Below the pieces are notes generated by a model that worked only from the letters and a program-made list of their open reading frames with translations, had not been told where the DNA came from and ran no database searches. A program made the position numbers and the translations under genes. This document shows, one piece after another, positions 52,928 through 62,646 of a stretch of 64,000 nt of DNA; the stretch's first letter is position 1, and every line of letters starts with the position of its first letter. Source of the DNA: CAZPQN01 sp964588795 (GTDB lineage: Bacteria > Fidelibacterota > UBA2242); contig CAZPQN010000005.1 of NCBI GenBank assembly GCA_964588795.1, positions 37,896 to 101,895 on the forward strand, written 5' to 3'.

Positions 52928-55131
52928 CTACTGGATGTTCCGTAAGGCCGCGCCGGCCGCAGTCAGAAGCGGTTGCACAGATATATCTGCGCCGACTGCA
53001 CCGCGCANNNNNNNNNNNNNNNNNNNNNNNNNNNNNNNNNNNNNNNNNNNNNNNNNNNNNNNNNNNNNNNNNNNNNNNNNNNNNNNNNNNNNNNNNNNNN
53101 NNNNNNNCCGGCCGCAGTCAGAAGCGGTTGCACAGATATATCTGCGCCGACTGCACCGCGCATCCAGAAGTTGGGATTGATGGAACCCTGCACGCACATG
53201 CGTTCCATTTCCCGAGCCAAATGTTTATCCTTGATGTACTGCTCGATCTGGAAAGCAATGATATGTCCGAGCGGATAATCGGGTAAGTAGAGTCCGGCAT
53301 CAATCATATGCGAATAGATGGCCAGTAGCGGGATATCCCGAATACCGATGAGCGGAGCCCAGTATTTGTTCCAGATATCTTTCGCAATCGTCATCGTCGC
53401 TTCTTTAAGTTCCGCGGCGCTCGCCTCGGGATGGTCGTACATCCAGTGCCAGACGGCCATATCCACCAGGGCTACCGAGCTGATTTCAGCCATTGCCCAT
53501 AAATCCTTCAGGGCTTTGAGATGCTCCTGCTGGGGATCCGACTTTCCCAGACCAAGCACCTGCAGATCGCGGTCCTGAAATACGAAGGCAAAGGCTTCCG
53601 TGAAGGCCGTGTTCGGGACGCCCTGCAACAGGGTATGGTCCACACGATTAAGCGAAAAAACCTGTTCGACGCAGTGGCCCAATTCATGCATGGCGATGTT
53701 AAAACCTTTATAATTCATCCCGCCGCCAACCACCCGCGTACGCAGATGGGCGTTGTCGCTCCGCCGCCCCGCACCCATGGCATGCCCGGAGCCGCGCGCC
53801 GCATCCACTTCAATTTTGGATGATAGGAAGGAAGCGGTCGCCTGTTCAAATCCGAGTTTGGTCAGGATTTCCGGCAATTGTTTCTTGAATACTTCCGCAG
53901 TGGGAAATTTTTTCGCGACGAGTTTATCCAGCTCCGCCTGGGTGTAGGTATCCTTAGCCTTAAAACCATTGTACCAAATGTCAAATGGTTGCAGATCCCG
54001 CCCCAAGCGTTTAGCAATCAATTGCGCCGTGGCCTTGAGTTCTGCGGATGTCAGCACCGAGACAAACAACTGCTCAACAATTTCCTCTGGAATTTGCCGG
54101 TCGTCATTGAAACGGCGCAGGATTTTGGTTGGCGAAACGGGGTAGTAAGGATCGCAAGCTCGTTCTGCCCGGAAGACTTGCTGAAGTTGCCGGTAACGGG
54201 TATCGGGTTCGGGTTGGTTATCGGTCGTCATCCCGCTTACCGTATTGGTACTCACCCGCCAGTCAACCCGATCATTGTTAATTACCACGGCGGGAATCTC
54301 CTGAGAGACGATTTTCAGCATCACCGCGTAGATCATTTGCTGACGCGCCAAACCATCTGGATAATCATACTGGGCTTTTAATTCATCCCGCAGACCCCAG
54401 TGCGAAATCAGTTTGAGTCCTTCCGGCCAGAGCCGCTCTCCGGACTCGGTCAGCAGGTTATGCAAATAGATGTTGTAATTGGAAATGTAATTGTCGGCGG
54501 CGACATAAGTCTCGTAGCGCTTCTGGTTGACCTCGGCTGGCACTCGGGCCTTGAAACCTTCCGTCAGACGCCATTCCGCCCACTGCTGGCGGTCCCAGGT
54601 GGCGGCCTGAGCGAGTACTTCCGACAATTCATACACTTTGTAATTCAGTAAAACATAGCCGGCTATTTTGGTTTTGAACAGATCTTCGGACAGATGCGAG
54701 CTGAGACTGAAATTGCCGATCAGGTAATCAATCGGGAGAATGTCACCGCATTCGACATCCAATTGCCATTTAGCCTGGCGTTCCAGTTCAACCAAGGTGC
54801 CGCCGATAGTCTCAAACGTCGTCTCCAGTCTTTGGAATCCCTGCTCCAGTTGCGCCTGGTCAGCCACAAAATATTCGCGGCAGAATTGCGCAAAGTCCGT
54901 TTTATTGCCGTCGGATTCGCGCCACACTGCCGCCACCTGCCGAACTCCGGTGGTGATACGGTCGCGTTGCGACTCGCCCCATTTAGCAACTAAACTGTCA
55001 ATCGTGGCGGTTTGCAGCTTGTGGTCTATCATCTGAACCTCATCTTTTCGTTTTCCACAGCCGGTAATCAATGAAATCAGCAGGATTCCGGCCATAAGCA
55101 GATTGACACTGCTGCTCAGTTTGTATTGCAT
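52928..55131 (-). CDS. M3-like zinc peptidase lipoprotein, interrupted by an assembly gap
   Basis: About 702 residues once the gap at 53008-53107 is collapsed; it then ends at TAG 52930-52928. The ATG at 55131 is chosen for GGGGGAT just upstream; longer starts lack support. The lipobox LITGC ends a signal peptide, so it is a lipoprotein. The zinc site near residue 481 is AMHELGHCVEQVF, and FTEAFAFVFQ about 25 residues later gives the third ligand Glu, the spacing of thimet-oligopeptidase-like (M3) gluzincins. The first 450 residues are helical. It cleaves peptides in the periplasm, by inference. It follows the TPM gene by 16 bases. Confidence 0.8.
52953..53007. repeat. 55-base contig-end duplicate, left of gap
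   Basis: Identical to 53108-53162. The two copies directly border the N run, one on each side. Confidence 0.95.
53008..53107. other. Assembly gap (100 N)
   Basis: Exactly 100 N, the conventional placeholder for unknown length. It falls inside the peptidase gene. Because the flanks share 55 identical bases, the true gap is probably an overlap, not missing sequence. Confidence 0.98.
53108..53162. repeat. 55-base contig-end duplicate, right of gap
   Basis: Identical to 52953-53007; ends exactly where the peptidase coding sequence continues uninterrupted. Confidence 0.95.
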
Positions 55132-55147
55132 ATGATCCCCCATTTGG

Positions 55148-55600
55148 TTAATGGACGACGACCTCGTCCGCAATTTCGTTGGTATCATCACTGCGGCGCG
55201 GAAAATGTTGCGTCAGAATCGCACCCATCGCCCGAATGGCATCGACGATGCCCGGCAGATACCGGCCTTGTCTGAAACTCTCCGCTAACTTAGAAGCAAT
55301 TTCGTCCCAGATCGTCTGCGGTACGCGGGCGTTGATACCGGTATCCGCTAAAATCTGAAACCGGTGTTCCTTTAAAATCAGCATCAGCAGAATGCCCGTA
55401 TGATCGCGGGTCTGATCCATTTTCAGGCGCTTAAATTCCGCCGTGGCAACCTGCTGAATAGTCAGGCGACGCATCCCGAACGGTCGTTTATTGAATATGC
55501 TCACCCGTACTTCGCCGGCGGTTTGTTGCTCTACCTGCGTACAGACGGCAGAAATTTGATCAAGTTCAGCCGGTTTAAAATAGTAATGAATTAACGCCAT
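55148..55600 (-). CDS. TPM-domain protein (DUF477)
   Basis: 150 residues from ATG 55600, which has GAGAGG 6 bases upstream; a longer frame exists but lies over the Gly-rich end of the preceding gene. Motifs HYYFKPAELDQISAVCTQVEQQTAGEVRVSI, HTGILLMLILKEHRFQILADTGI and QTIWDEIASKLAESFRQGRYLPGI match the TPM domain. There is no signal peptide or membrane helix, so it is probably cytoplasmic or held by the neighbouring TPM protein. It belongs to the lemA cluster. Confidence 0.85.
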   Translation of the reverse strand: MALIHYYFKPAELDQISAVCTQVEQQTAGEVRVSIFNKRPFGMRRLTIQQVATAEFKRLKMDQTRDHTGILLMLILKEHRFQILADTGINARVPQTIWDEIASKLAESFRQGRYLPGIVDAIRAMGAILTQHFPRRSDDTNEIADEVVVH

Positions 55601-55616
55601 AAGTGCCTCTCTATTC

Positions 55617-56387
55617 TTACCAGCCGCCTGACGCACCGCCGCCGCCAAAACCGCCGCCTCCGCCGGAAAATCCACCAAATCCGCCAAAGCCTCCACCGCC
55701 GAAGCCCCCGGAACGCCAGCCGCCACCGCTTCCGCGGAAGAGATTCGCCAGAAGGAGTGCCGTAAGCAAATTACCGCCGCCACCGCCTTTTTTACCACGC
55801 CCACCGCCGATCAGCAGAAGCATTATGAGAAAAAAGATAAGCGTGCCGATGAGATGACGCCCGCTTTTCTTGGCGTATGAACTACGAGCTTGGGGATTGC
55901 CCTGATATTCATTCTGGGTGGCACGCATGATGGCGGTAACGCCACGCTTGATGCCGGCATAATAGTCGCCGCGCCGGAATTCCGGCGCGATTTCATACCG
56001 GATAATCTGCGAAGACAACATGTCGGTCAGCGCACCTTCCAGCCCATAACCCACTTCGATGCGCATCTGACGATCATTCAGGGCAATCAGCAGCAGAATT
56101 CCATTATCCTTGTCGGCTTTGCCCAACTTCCAGGCATCCACGACGCGGATAGCGTAATCTTCGATGGCCTGATCCTCCAGGCTTGCGATTACCAGGACAG
56201 CCAGCTGGTTGGAGGTTTGCGCTTCGAAATTGCTCAGCGTCAGTTCGAGTTCTTCGATTTCCCGCGCCGTCAATGTACCCGTCAGGTCGGTAACGCGCTG
56301 GCGCAGAGGTGGAACCTCCAACGCCTGCACCGTCAGGAATAATCCCGCAAGGATGCCCCCGATTAGACCAAGAGTTCTGAGTCGCAC
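55617..56387 (-). CDS. YgcG-like TPM-domain membrane protein with Gly-rich tail
   Basis: 256 residues, GTG start with GGA 6 bases upstream. A signal peptide (LGLIGGILAGLFLTVQA) is followed by the TPM domain (about 25-150: TDLTGTLTAREIEELELTLS, LAVLVIASLEDQAIEDYA, DNGILLLIALNDRQMRIEVGYGLEG). A membrane helix (LIGTLIFFLIMLLLIGG) anchors it. The last 50 residues are almost only Gly with Ser and Phe, as in this family, and end GGGGFGGGGASGGW. Role unknown. It sits between lemA and a second TPM gene. Confidence 0.88.
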   Translation of the reverse strand: MRLRTLGLIGGILAGLFLTVQALEVPPLRQRVTDLTGTLTAREIEELELTLSNFEAQTSNQLAVLVIASLEDQAIEDYAIRVVDAWKLGKADKDNGILLLIALNDRQMRIEVGYGLEGALTDMLSSQIIRYEIAPEFRRGDYYAGIKRGVTAIMRATQNEYQGNPQARSSYAKKSGRHLIGTLIFFLIMLLLIGGGRGKKGGGGGNLLTALLLANLFRGSGGGWRSGGFGGGGFGGFGGFSGGGGGFGGGGASGGW

Positions 56388-56397
56388 AAATTATCCG

Positions 56398-56991
56398 TCA
56401 GAAACTGACTTTGGGAGCGACTTCGGCGCCTTCCTGAGCTTCGAAGTAAGCCTTCTTCCCGAACCCGAACAGGCCGGCAAACAGATTAGTCGGGAAACGC
56501 CGGATGCGTGTATTGAAGCCCTGCACCGTTTCGTTGAAACGCTGACGCCTGACCGTAATCCGATTCTCGGTGCCTTCCAATTGTTCTTGCAGGGACAGGA
56601 AATTCTCATTGGCTTTCAAATTGGGATAATTTTCGACGACAGCCATCAGGCGAGCCAAGGCGGAGCTAATTTCGCCCTGCACCTGCTGGAACTTGCTGAA
56701 AGCACGCGGATCGTTCAGCACTTCCGGAGTGACGGTCAGGTTGGTAGCATTGGCCCGGGCCTGAATGACGGCTTCCAGGGTTTCCCGCTCGTGCTTGGCG
56801 TAACCCTTGACGGTCTCGACCAAATTCGGGATCAGGTCGGCGCGCCGCTGATATTGGTTGCTAACCTGCGCCCAAGCATTGTTCACCCCTTCCTCCAGTG
56901 TGACCAAGCTGTTATAAATTCCGACGACCTTGCCGACAATCAGTAGGAGCACCACTACGACAGCAATAACGATAATCCATCCTTTTTTCAT
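56398..56991 (-). CDS. lemA: LemA family protein
   Basis: 197 residues. One N-terminal membrane helix (WIIVIAVVVVLLLIVGKVVG) is followed by YNSLVTLEEGVNNAWAQV, QYQRRADLIPNLVETVKGYA and LMAVVENYPNLKANENF, the LemA helical bundle. LemA genes very often stand beside TPM-domain genes, as here. Function is unclear; envelope homeostasis is the usual guess. First gene of the lemA-TPM-TPM-peptidase unit. Confidence 0.93.
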   Translation of the reverse strand: MKKGWIIVIAVVVVLLLIVGKVVGIYNSLVTLEEGVNNAWAQVSNQYQRRADLIPNLVETVKGYAKHERETLEAVIQARANATNLTVTPEVLNDPRAFSKFQQVQGEISSALARLMAVVENYPNLKANENFLSLQEQLEGTENRITVRRQRFNETVQGFNTRIRRFPTNLFAGLFGFGKKAYFEAQEGAEVAPKVSF

Positions 56992-57022
56992 AGTCTTATA
57001 CCTTTCTGTAATGTGAATTTAT

Positions 57023-58390
57023 TCAGACGATTAGTTGCTCCATAAGTTTGCGAACATTCTGGCATTTTTCAAAATGATATATTGCAGCGTGGAGTGCGGC
57101 TTGGCGGGCGGAGTCCAGTACCGGAGCGGTCAGGGCCTTGAACTTGGCGGTCAGGTCCTCCTCCGTGATCGGATTGCGCGGGTCGCCCTGCGGGTATTCG
57201 AGATACTGACTGAAAGTGCGTCCGTCGGTGGTATGGATCGTGACCCTGGATGGTTGCTTGGCGGGAAACATTTTTTCGAATTCGGTACTCGCTTCACCCC
57301 TGATCTTACGGATCACCGCCCGGATGCGCCGATCCTGCAGTTTTTCATCCGTGAAGGAATTGACGGTCACTTGCCGGTCCACGATCGCCGCCGCGAGGCA
57401 ATACGGCAGGCTATGATCGGCGGTTTCGCGCGAATCGGGTTCGTATTTATGTGGATCGAACAGAATGTCGCAGGCGCGAGCGATGGTGGTAATGACCACT
57501 TCGCGGATGTCTTCCGGCTGGAGATCATGCTCGCGAACCAGTCGGAGCGTGGCGGTCAGATGGGTATGCGTCAGGGCTTCCGTCGGAAAAGCTTTCATCG
57601 AACACTGCAGGATGCGGTACGATTCACCTAATCCATCGGTCAGCATCGGCATTTCCCAGTTCGGACCCAGCACATCCATCAATCCCTCTTTACCTTCGAA
57701 GATCGCTTCCGTGCCCGTATAACCGGCCTGGGCCATGAGTGCGGCCATTACCCCCGCCTGCACCGCCAGAGGGTCAACCGTATTTTTCATCATGGTCAGT
57801 TTTCCGGCGGTCGGACAACCGATGGTGTAATTGTGACAGGCGCTGATCCCGATCGCGTTGACCAGCTGGTCTTCGGTCAGGTCAAGCAGTTTCCCCGCCA
57901 CAATGGGCGCCACGAACTGGGTAATGGTGGCATGGTGCCATTTGCGTTCACGCAGGCCGGGCACAGCCAATTCGCACAGGCGTTGTTCAAATTCATAGGC
58001 CAATACAATGGCCACGATGACTTCCCGGGCGCTCTTGTTTTGGCGTTCGGCTATTGCCAGAGCGGCGGGAATCAGGTCGCTGGGATGGGAAGGGTCCTGT
58101 TTCCAGTAAATGTCGTTGAAATCGAGCGCTCGCACCATCAGGGAGTTGATCAGCGTGGCATTAACCGCCGGCAATCGATCGCCGAAACCGATGACCGTGG
58201 CTTCCGGAGCCCCGCCCATTTGCTGGTAAATCCGGTGCATAATACTGACGTCCCGCGTGTGCATCGCGCCCAGGGCGCATCCTACGGAATCGTACAGATA
58301 ACGTTTGGCTTCCTCAACGACCCTTGGTGGCAAATCCGAATAGTTTAGATTTACTGCAAAACGGGCCATCTGGCGGGAAAGGGTATCCAT
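57023..58390 (-). CDS. MmgE/PrpD family dehydratase
   Basis: 455 residues from ATG 58390, with GAGG 5 bases upstream. The family pattern is seen throughout: YLYDSVGCALGAMHTRDV, NATLINSLMVRALDFNDIYW, HPSDLIPAALAIAE, HNYTIGCPTAGKLTMMKN and CSMKAFPTEALTHTHL. Relatives are 2-methylcitrate dehydratase (PrpD), cis-aconitate decarboxylase and related isomerases. It closes a run with an aconitase-like pair and a dehydrogenase, suggesting a tricarboxylate or 2-oxoacid pathway. The exact substrate is open. Confidence 0.9.
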   Translation of the reverse strand: MDTLSRQMARFAVNLNYSDLPPRVVEEAKRYLYDSVGCALGAMHTRDVSIMHRIYQQMGGAPEATVIGFGDRLPAVNATLINSLMVRALDFNDIYWKQDPSHPSDLIPAALAIAERQNKSAREVIVAIVLAYEFEQRLCELAVPGLRERKWHHATITQFVAPIVAGKLLDLTEDQLVNAIGISACHNYTIGCPTAGKLTMMKNTVDPLAVQAGVMAALMAQAGYTGTEAIFEGKEGLMDVLGPNWEMPMLTDGLGESYRILQCSMKAFPTEALTHTHLTATLRLVREHDLQPEDIREVVITTIARACDILFDPHKYEPDSRETADHSLPYCLAAAIVDRQVTVNSFTDEKLQDRRIRAVIRKIRGEASTEFEKMFPAKQPSRVTIHTTDGRTFSQYLEYPQGDPRNPITEEDLTAKFKALTAPVLDSARQAALHAAIYHFEKCQNVRKLMEQLIV

Positions 58391-58420
58391 CAAGACCTCG
58401 ATAATTCCACAATTGAAAAT

Positions 58421-59539
58421 TTACAATTTAGCGGCGATCGCCCGGGCGACCTCGAGACTGGTGTTACTGCCACCCATATCGTAAGTGCGCACCTGACCTT
58501 CCCGGATGACCGCTGCGACCGCCTGTTCCAGCGCTTCGGCTCTGTCCTTTTCGCCAAGCCAGTCCAGCATTAATTTGGCGGTCAGGATCGTGGCGATGGG
58601 ATTGACCTTGTACAGGCCAGCGTATTTCGGAGCACTACCGTGCGTCGGCTCAAACACGGCGTACTTGTCACCGATATTGCCGCTGGAGGCAAATCCCAAA
58701 CCGCCCACCAGCTGCGCACACAGATCCGAAAGTATATCGCCGAACATGTTTTCGGCTACTAGTATCTCGTACTTTTCGGGATTTTTAATCAGCCACATGC
58801 ACTGTGCATCAATATTGGTTTCTTCAAGCCGAATATCAGGGTAGGCTTGCGCCACTTCCCGGGCGGTGCGGATCATCAGCCCTCCCGTTTCGCGCAGTAC
58901 GTTGGGCTTATCAACAACGGTGACGCTGTGTTTGCCGTTCTTACGGGCGTATTCAAAAGCATTCCGCACAATGCGGGCGCAGGCGGATTTGGTCATGATC
59001 CGGGTTGACAGGGCGATGTTATCGAGTCCGGCGCTCTTGAATTTTTTCATTTTCGGATGAGCGGCAGCGAGCGCATCGTAAACGCTCTGGGGCAAAGGAA
59101 AAAACTCGACTCCGCCGTACATGCCTTCGGTGTTTTCCCGGAAAATGGTAATGTCGATGCCTTCCTTGTAATTCAGCGGATTGCCGGGGTAGGCTTTGCA
59201 GGGGCGCAGGTTGGTATGCAGGTCAAATTTCTGACGCAGGGTGACAATCGGACTAAAGTAGGTCAGTCCCTTACCCTGCAGGGCGGGATCCAGTTCGAGG
59301 GCGGCTTCTTCTTTGGGCTTGGAAGTGATCGCCCCAAACAGACACACGTCGGTAGTCTCGAGAATCTTAATGGTCCGGTCGGGAAGCGGATTCCCTTCGT
59401 GCTTCCAAAATTCCCAGCCGATGTCGCCGTGAATATATTCGGCCGCTAGGTTTAGTTTGTCGAGCACGATGCGGGTAGCATCGAGCACATCCTTACCCAC
59501 CCCGTCACCCGGCAACCAGGCAATGCGGTACTTTTGCAT
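58421..59539 (-). CDS. Isocitrate/isopropylmalate dehydrogenase family enzyme
   Basis: 372 residues. WLPGDGVGKDVLDAT at the N-terminus, LRQKFDLHTNLRP with the substrate Arg residues, FRENTEGMYGGVE, MTKSACARIVRNAFEYARKN, LSDLCAQLVGGLGFASSGNIG and FEPTHGSAPKYAG define the family. These enzymes oxidise and decarboxylate isocitrate, 3-isopropylmalate, homoisocitrate or tartrate. The sequence does not match LeuB or Icd typically enough to choose. Beside aconitase-like subunits it probably takes their product. Confidence 0.9.
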   Translation of the reverse strand: MQKYRIAWLPGDGVGKDVLDATRIVLDKLNLAAEYIHGDIGWEFWKHEGNPLPDRTIKILETTDVCLFGAITSKPKEEAALELDPALQGKGLTYFSPIVTLRQKFDLHTNLRPCKAYPGNPLNYKEGIDITIFRENTEGMYGGVEFFPLPQSVYDALAAAHPKMKKFKSAGLDNIALSTRIMTKSACARIVRNAFEYARKNGKHSVTVVDKPNVLRETGGLMIRTAREVAQAYPDIRLEETNIDAQCMWLIKNPEKYEILVAENMFGDILSDLCAQLVGGLGFASSGNIGDKYAVFEPTHGSAPKYAGLYKVNPIATILTAKLMLDWLGEKDRAEALEQAVAAVIREGQVRTYDMGGSNTSLEVARAIAAKL

Positions 59540-59551
59540 TAGACCAATCTC

Positions 59552-60733
59552 CTAATTGTAAATATAAATCGGATCAACACTGATTTCTACGCGATAATTG
59601 GGGAATTGTTTTTCCAGCAGGGCGGATATTTCCGGCAAACAGCTCGGCACGCGGCTGCCTTTTTTGGGTACAGCTTCCGGCACCAAATCGAAAAGGATCA
59701 GATGGTGTCCCGGTTTTTTTATCAGACGCAGATCGTGATATTCGCGCACCTCGGGAAAACGCGACAGGAGTTCATTTAAAAAAGATCGGATCGGCTGGAG
59801 CGCGGTGCTATCCACGTCCACCGGATCAATATGGATCGTAGTCTGCGCCTGCAGTTCCTGGAATAACGCCAACTCCACCGCATCGGAAATAGAATGTGCC
59901 TGCAAACTGCTTTCCGACTGGTTGATTTCGACGTGTACACTGATAAAGAGATTTTCGCCGTAAGTATGCACGATAATGTCGTGCGCATTCAGCACCCGCG
60001 GGGTCGCCCGACAGATTTTACGGATGCGGGCAATCATTTCGGGAGATGGCGGTTGACCAATCAGTGTATCCGCGGAATCCTTGGCGATCTTGAAACCGCC
60101 ATAAATCAGGAACGCGCCGACCAGAACACTCGCCAAACCATCCAGCATTGGATAGCCCATTCCACTTCCGAAAACAGCCACCAGTACCAGAATCGAGGAA
60201 GCCGCATCAGAATAATGATGAAAAGCGTCCGCCTGCAGGGCGGTTGAATTGATCAATTGCCCGATGCGCCGCGAATAATCTCCGAGCAGATACTTAACCG
60301 CAATCGTCGCCAAAATGAAAACCATGATTAGCCAATTCGAGGTAACCGGATTGGGTGATTGGAGCCGGTGGTATCCCTGGCGGATAAATTCGAACCCCAC
60401 CACCGCCAAAAGGATCGCCACGATCAAAGTCGCGACATACTCTACCCGCTGGTGTCCGTACGGATGTTCACGATCGCCCGGTTTCTCGGAAAGCGCATAG
60501 CCGACCAGCACGACTACCGAGGTTAATACATCCGAAAATGAATGAAAGGCATCGGCAATCAACGCCAAGGAGTTGATGAAGATACCTACGACTAATTTGG
60601 CCGCAAATAAACCTGTATTGGCCGCGATGCTGACCCAACCTTCCAGGCGGCCGAACTTAGCGCGCTCGAGGCGGTCGCAGACGACACCCTTGCGCAGATT
60701 TTTTGGTAACAAATAGTCGATATAAAAAGCCAT
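59552..60733 (-). CDS. Cation diffusion facilitator (CDF) metal transporter
   Basis: 393 residues. About five to six helices, with metal site residues in ALIADAFHSFSDVL, the loop HPYGHQRVEYVATL and the second site ALQADAFHHYSDAASS. A cytoplasmic domain (about 220-310) has ARIRKICRATPRVLNAHDII and ISVHVEIN; a further C-terminal extension of about 80 residues is longer than usual. It would export Zn, Mn, Co or Fe by proton antiport. It is wedged 1 base after the aconitase small subunit gene, possibly because the enzyme cluster depends on metal. That last point is inference. Confidence 0.92.
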   Translation of the reverse strand: MAFYIDYLLPKNLRKGVVCDRLERAKFGRLEGWVSIAANTGLFAAKLVVGIFINSLALIADAFHSFSDVLTSVVVLVGYALSEKPGDREHPYGHQRVEYVATLIVAILLAVVGFEFIRQGYHRLQSPNPVTSNWLIMVFILATIAVKYLLGDYSRRIGQLINSTALQADAFHHYSDAASSILVLVAVFGSGMGYPMLDGLASVLVGAFLIYGGFKIAKDSADTLIGQPPSPEMIARIRKICRATPRVLNAHDIIVHTYGENLFISVHVEINQSESSLQAHSISDAVELALFQELQAQTTIHIDPVDVDSTALQPIRSFLNELLSRFPEVREYHDLRLIKKPGHHLILFDLVPEAVPKKGSRVPSCLPEISALLEKQFPNYRVEISVDPIYIYN

Positions 60734-60734
60734 A

Positions 60735-61226
60735 TTACAATCCTAATCGTTTACGAGTGTATTCAACCAGTCCTCCGGCCTTGAAAATGCCGGTCACAGC
60801 TTCCGGTAACGGGGGAAACCGGAAAATTCCGCCCGCCGTCTGAATTTCTCCCCGGGCCATATCAATAGTGATAGTCTCTCCAGTCTGCAGGGTCGCTACC
60901 GCCTCAGCGCAGGTCAGAGCCGGCAAGCCAAAATTGATACAATTCCGAAAATAAATCCGGCTGAACGAGACGGCGATAACCGCGCCGACTCCCGCATAGA
61001 CCAGGCAAGCTGCGGCTTGCTCACGCGAACTGCCGCAACCGAAATTCTTACCGCCGACGATGATGTCACCTTTCTGCACACCTTTGGCAAAAGCCGGATC
61101 AAGGTCTTCCAGCGCGACCCGTGCCATTTCCTGCGGGTCGGTCACCGTATAGGTGTACTTCCCGGGGAACAGGACATCAGTATTGACATTGTCACCATAT
61201 TTCCAGACGCGGCCCTTAATCAGCAT
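60735..61226 (-). CDS. Aconitase-family small subunit (LeuD/HacB type)
   Basis: 163 residues from ATG 61226, which has GGAG 8 bases upstream; an upstream extension has no support. GRVWKYGDNVNTDVLFPGKYTYTV and GGKNFGCGSSREQAAACLVYAGV are the swivel-domain signatures of isopropylmalate isomerase and homoaconitase small subunits. It pairs with the large subunit 133 bases upstream. The substrate loop KYTYTV is not a standard leucine-pathway version, so isopropylmalate is not certain. Confidence 0.9.
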   Translation of the reverse strand: MLIKGRVWKYGDNVNTDVLFPGKYTYTVTDPQEMARVALEDLDPAFAKGVQKGDIIVGGKNFGCGSSREQAAACLVYAGVGAVIAVSFSRIYFRNCINFGLPALTCAEAVATLQTGETITIDMARGEIQTAGGIFRFPPLPEAVTGIFKAGGLVEYTRKRLGL

Positions 61227-61359
61227 GATCAATCTCCTGCTTGTAAAAAGTTGGCAACTTGAGTCAGAGCGGGCCTGGGCGTCCGGCAAGTTCTGAGCCG
61301 TGTTCTTAAGCCGTTTTTTATTACTTTATAAATCATATCAATCCCGGTGCAACCTGACT

Positions 61360-62610
61360 TTACAGTTCCCGAAAATCCGCTATGCAGCCCGCCACGGCAC
61401 AGGCCGCGGCAGTCCGCGGACTGGCCAGGTAAATGCTGGCGTTTTTGTTACCCATACGTCCCTTAAAATTGCGATTGATGGTTGCCACCACTACTTCGCC
61501 GTCGGCCGGCACTCCCTCGTGATTACCCATGCAGGGACCACAACCGGGATTCATGATCACCGCTCCGGCTTCCGCGATGGTTTGCAGATAACCATGCTTC
61601 AAAGCCTCGAGATAAATTTCCTGGGAAGCCGGAAAAACCAACAGGCGCACCTGCGGATGGACGGTTCGTCCGGTCAAAACCTGGGCGACTTCCGCAAAAT
61701 CCTCAAGGCGGGCATTGGTGCAGGAGCCGAAAAACACCTGATCCACCTTTTGCCCGACCAGCTCCATCACCGGAGCCACCCTGTCCACATTGTGCGGCAG
61801 GGCGAGCATGGGCGGCAGGTCGGTTACGTCGAACTCGTAAACCTGTTCGATACCTGCATCCGGGTCGGAAGATACGATCTTAAAATCGCGCTGCACCCGC
61901 CCTTTCAGAAACGCCAGTGTATCAGCATTGGGCACCATGTAGCCGATTTTGGCGCCAATCTCCACCGCCATATTGGTCAATACAAATCGGCTGGCGACGG
62001 TCATGCGTTCAATCGTCGGACCGCCAAATTCGATGGCTTTGTACAATGCTCCATCAGCACCCAGGGTACCGGCAATTTTTAACATCAGGTCTTTGGAAGT
62101 AATGCCCGGAGAAAATTGGCCGCTGACCCGGATTTTGATCGTTTCCGGCACTCTGAGCCAGATCTTGCCGCAGGCCATGATCGCCGCCATTTCACTGCGC
62201 CCGATGCCCGTCGCAAACGCCCCGAATGCGCCATAGGATGTCGTATGGGAATCCGACCCCACGATCAGTGCCCCGGGCCAGACATGGCCCTTTTCCGGCA
62301 GAACCTGATGGCAGACGCCGCAGTTTATATCATAAAAATTGCGGATACCCTGTTCCAGTACGAAACGACGGATGTCCTGATGATTTTTGGCAAATTTCTC
62401 GTTCGCCGGTGGTATGCAGTGATCAAGCACGACGACATGCCTGTCAGGGGCATAAACCCGGGGAGCGCCAATACTCCGGAACGTCGTGGCAATGGCGGCA
62501 GTGTTGTCATGCGACATGGCGATATCCGGCTCGATTTCGACAATCTCGCCCGGTACAACCGCCTTGCCGGCTTTCAGTCCCAGAATCTTTTCACTGAATG
62601 TTTTACCCAT
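61360..62610 (-). CDS. Aconitase-family large subunit (LeuC/HacA type)
   Basis: 416 residues, the length of the archaeal-type large subunit. KTFSEKILGLKAGKAVVPGE, VLDHCIPPANEKFAKNH, IVGSDSHTTSYGAFGAFATGIG and NPGCGPCMGNHEGV are conserved; the last gives two cluster cysteines, and C298 region FFGSCTNARLEDF the third. It holds a 4Fe-4S cluster and isomerises hydroxy-tricarboxylates. RBS AGGA lies 7 bases before the ATG. It leads into the small subunit, CDF, dehydrogenase and MmgE/PrpD genes. Confidence 0.93.
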   Translation of the reverse strand: MGKTFSEKILGLKAGKAVVPGEIVEIEPDIAMSHDNTAAIATTFRSIGAPRVYAPDRHVVVLDHCIPPANEKFAKNHQDIRRFVLEQGIRNFYDINCGVCHQVLPEKGHVWPGALIVGSDSHTTSYGAFGAFATGIGRSEMAAIMACGKIWLRVPETIKIRVSGQFSPGITSKDLMLKIAGTLGADGALYKAIEFGGPTIERMTVASRFVLTNMAVEIGAKIGYMVPNADTLAFLKGRVQRDFKIVSSDPDAGIEQVYEFDVTDLPPMLALPHNVDRVAPVMELVGQKVDQVFFGSCTNARLEDFAEVAQVLTGRTVHPQVRLLVFPASQEIYLEALKHGYLQTIAEAGAVIMNPGCGPCMGNHEGVPADGEVVVATINRNFKGRMGNKNASIYLASPRTAAACAVAGCIADFREL

Positions 62611-62646
62611 GCGTTGTCCTTTCAGGTACGAGCGCTGTCGGCAGTT

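Noticed and set aside
52913..53303. Short ORFs spanning the N run
   Set aside because: They exist only because unknown bases are read through and because the 55-base flank is present twice.
55601..55804. Upstream extension of the short TPM gene
   Set aside because: It overlaps the Gly-rich coding end of the preceding gene in another frame, while ATG 55600 has a good GAGAGG ribosome site.
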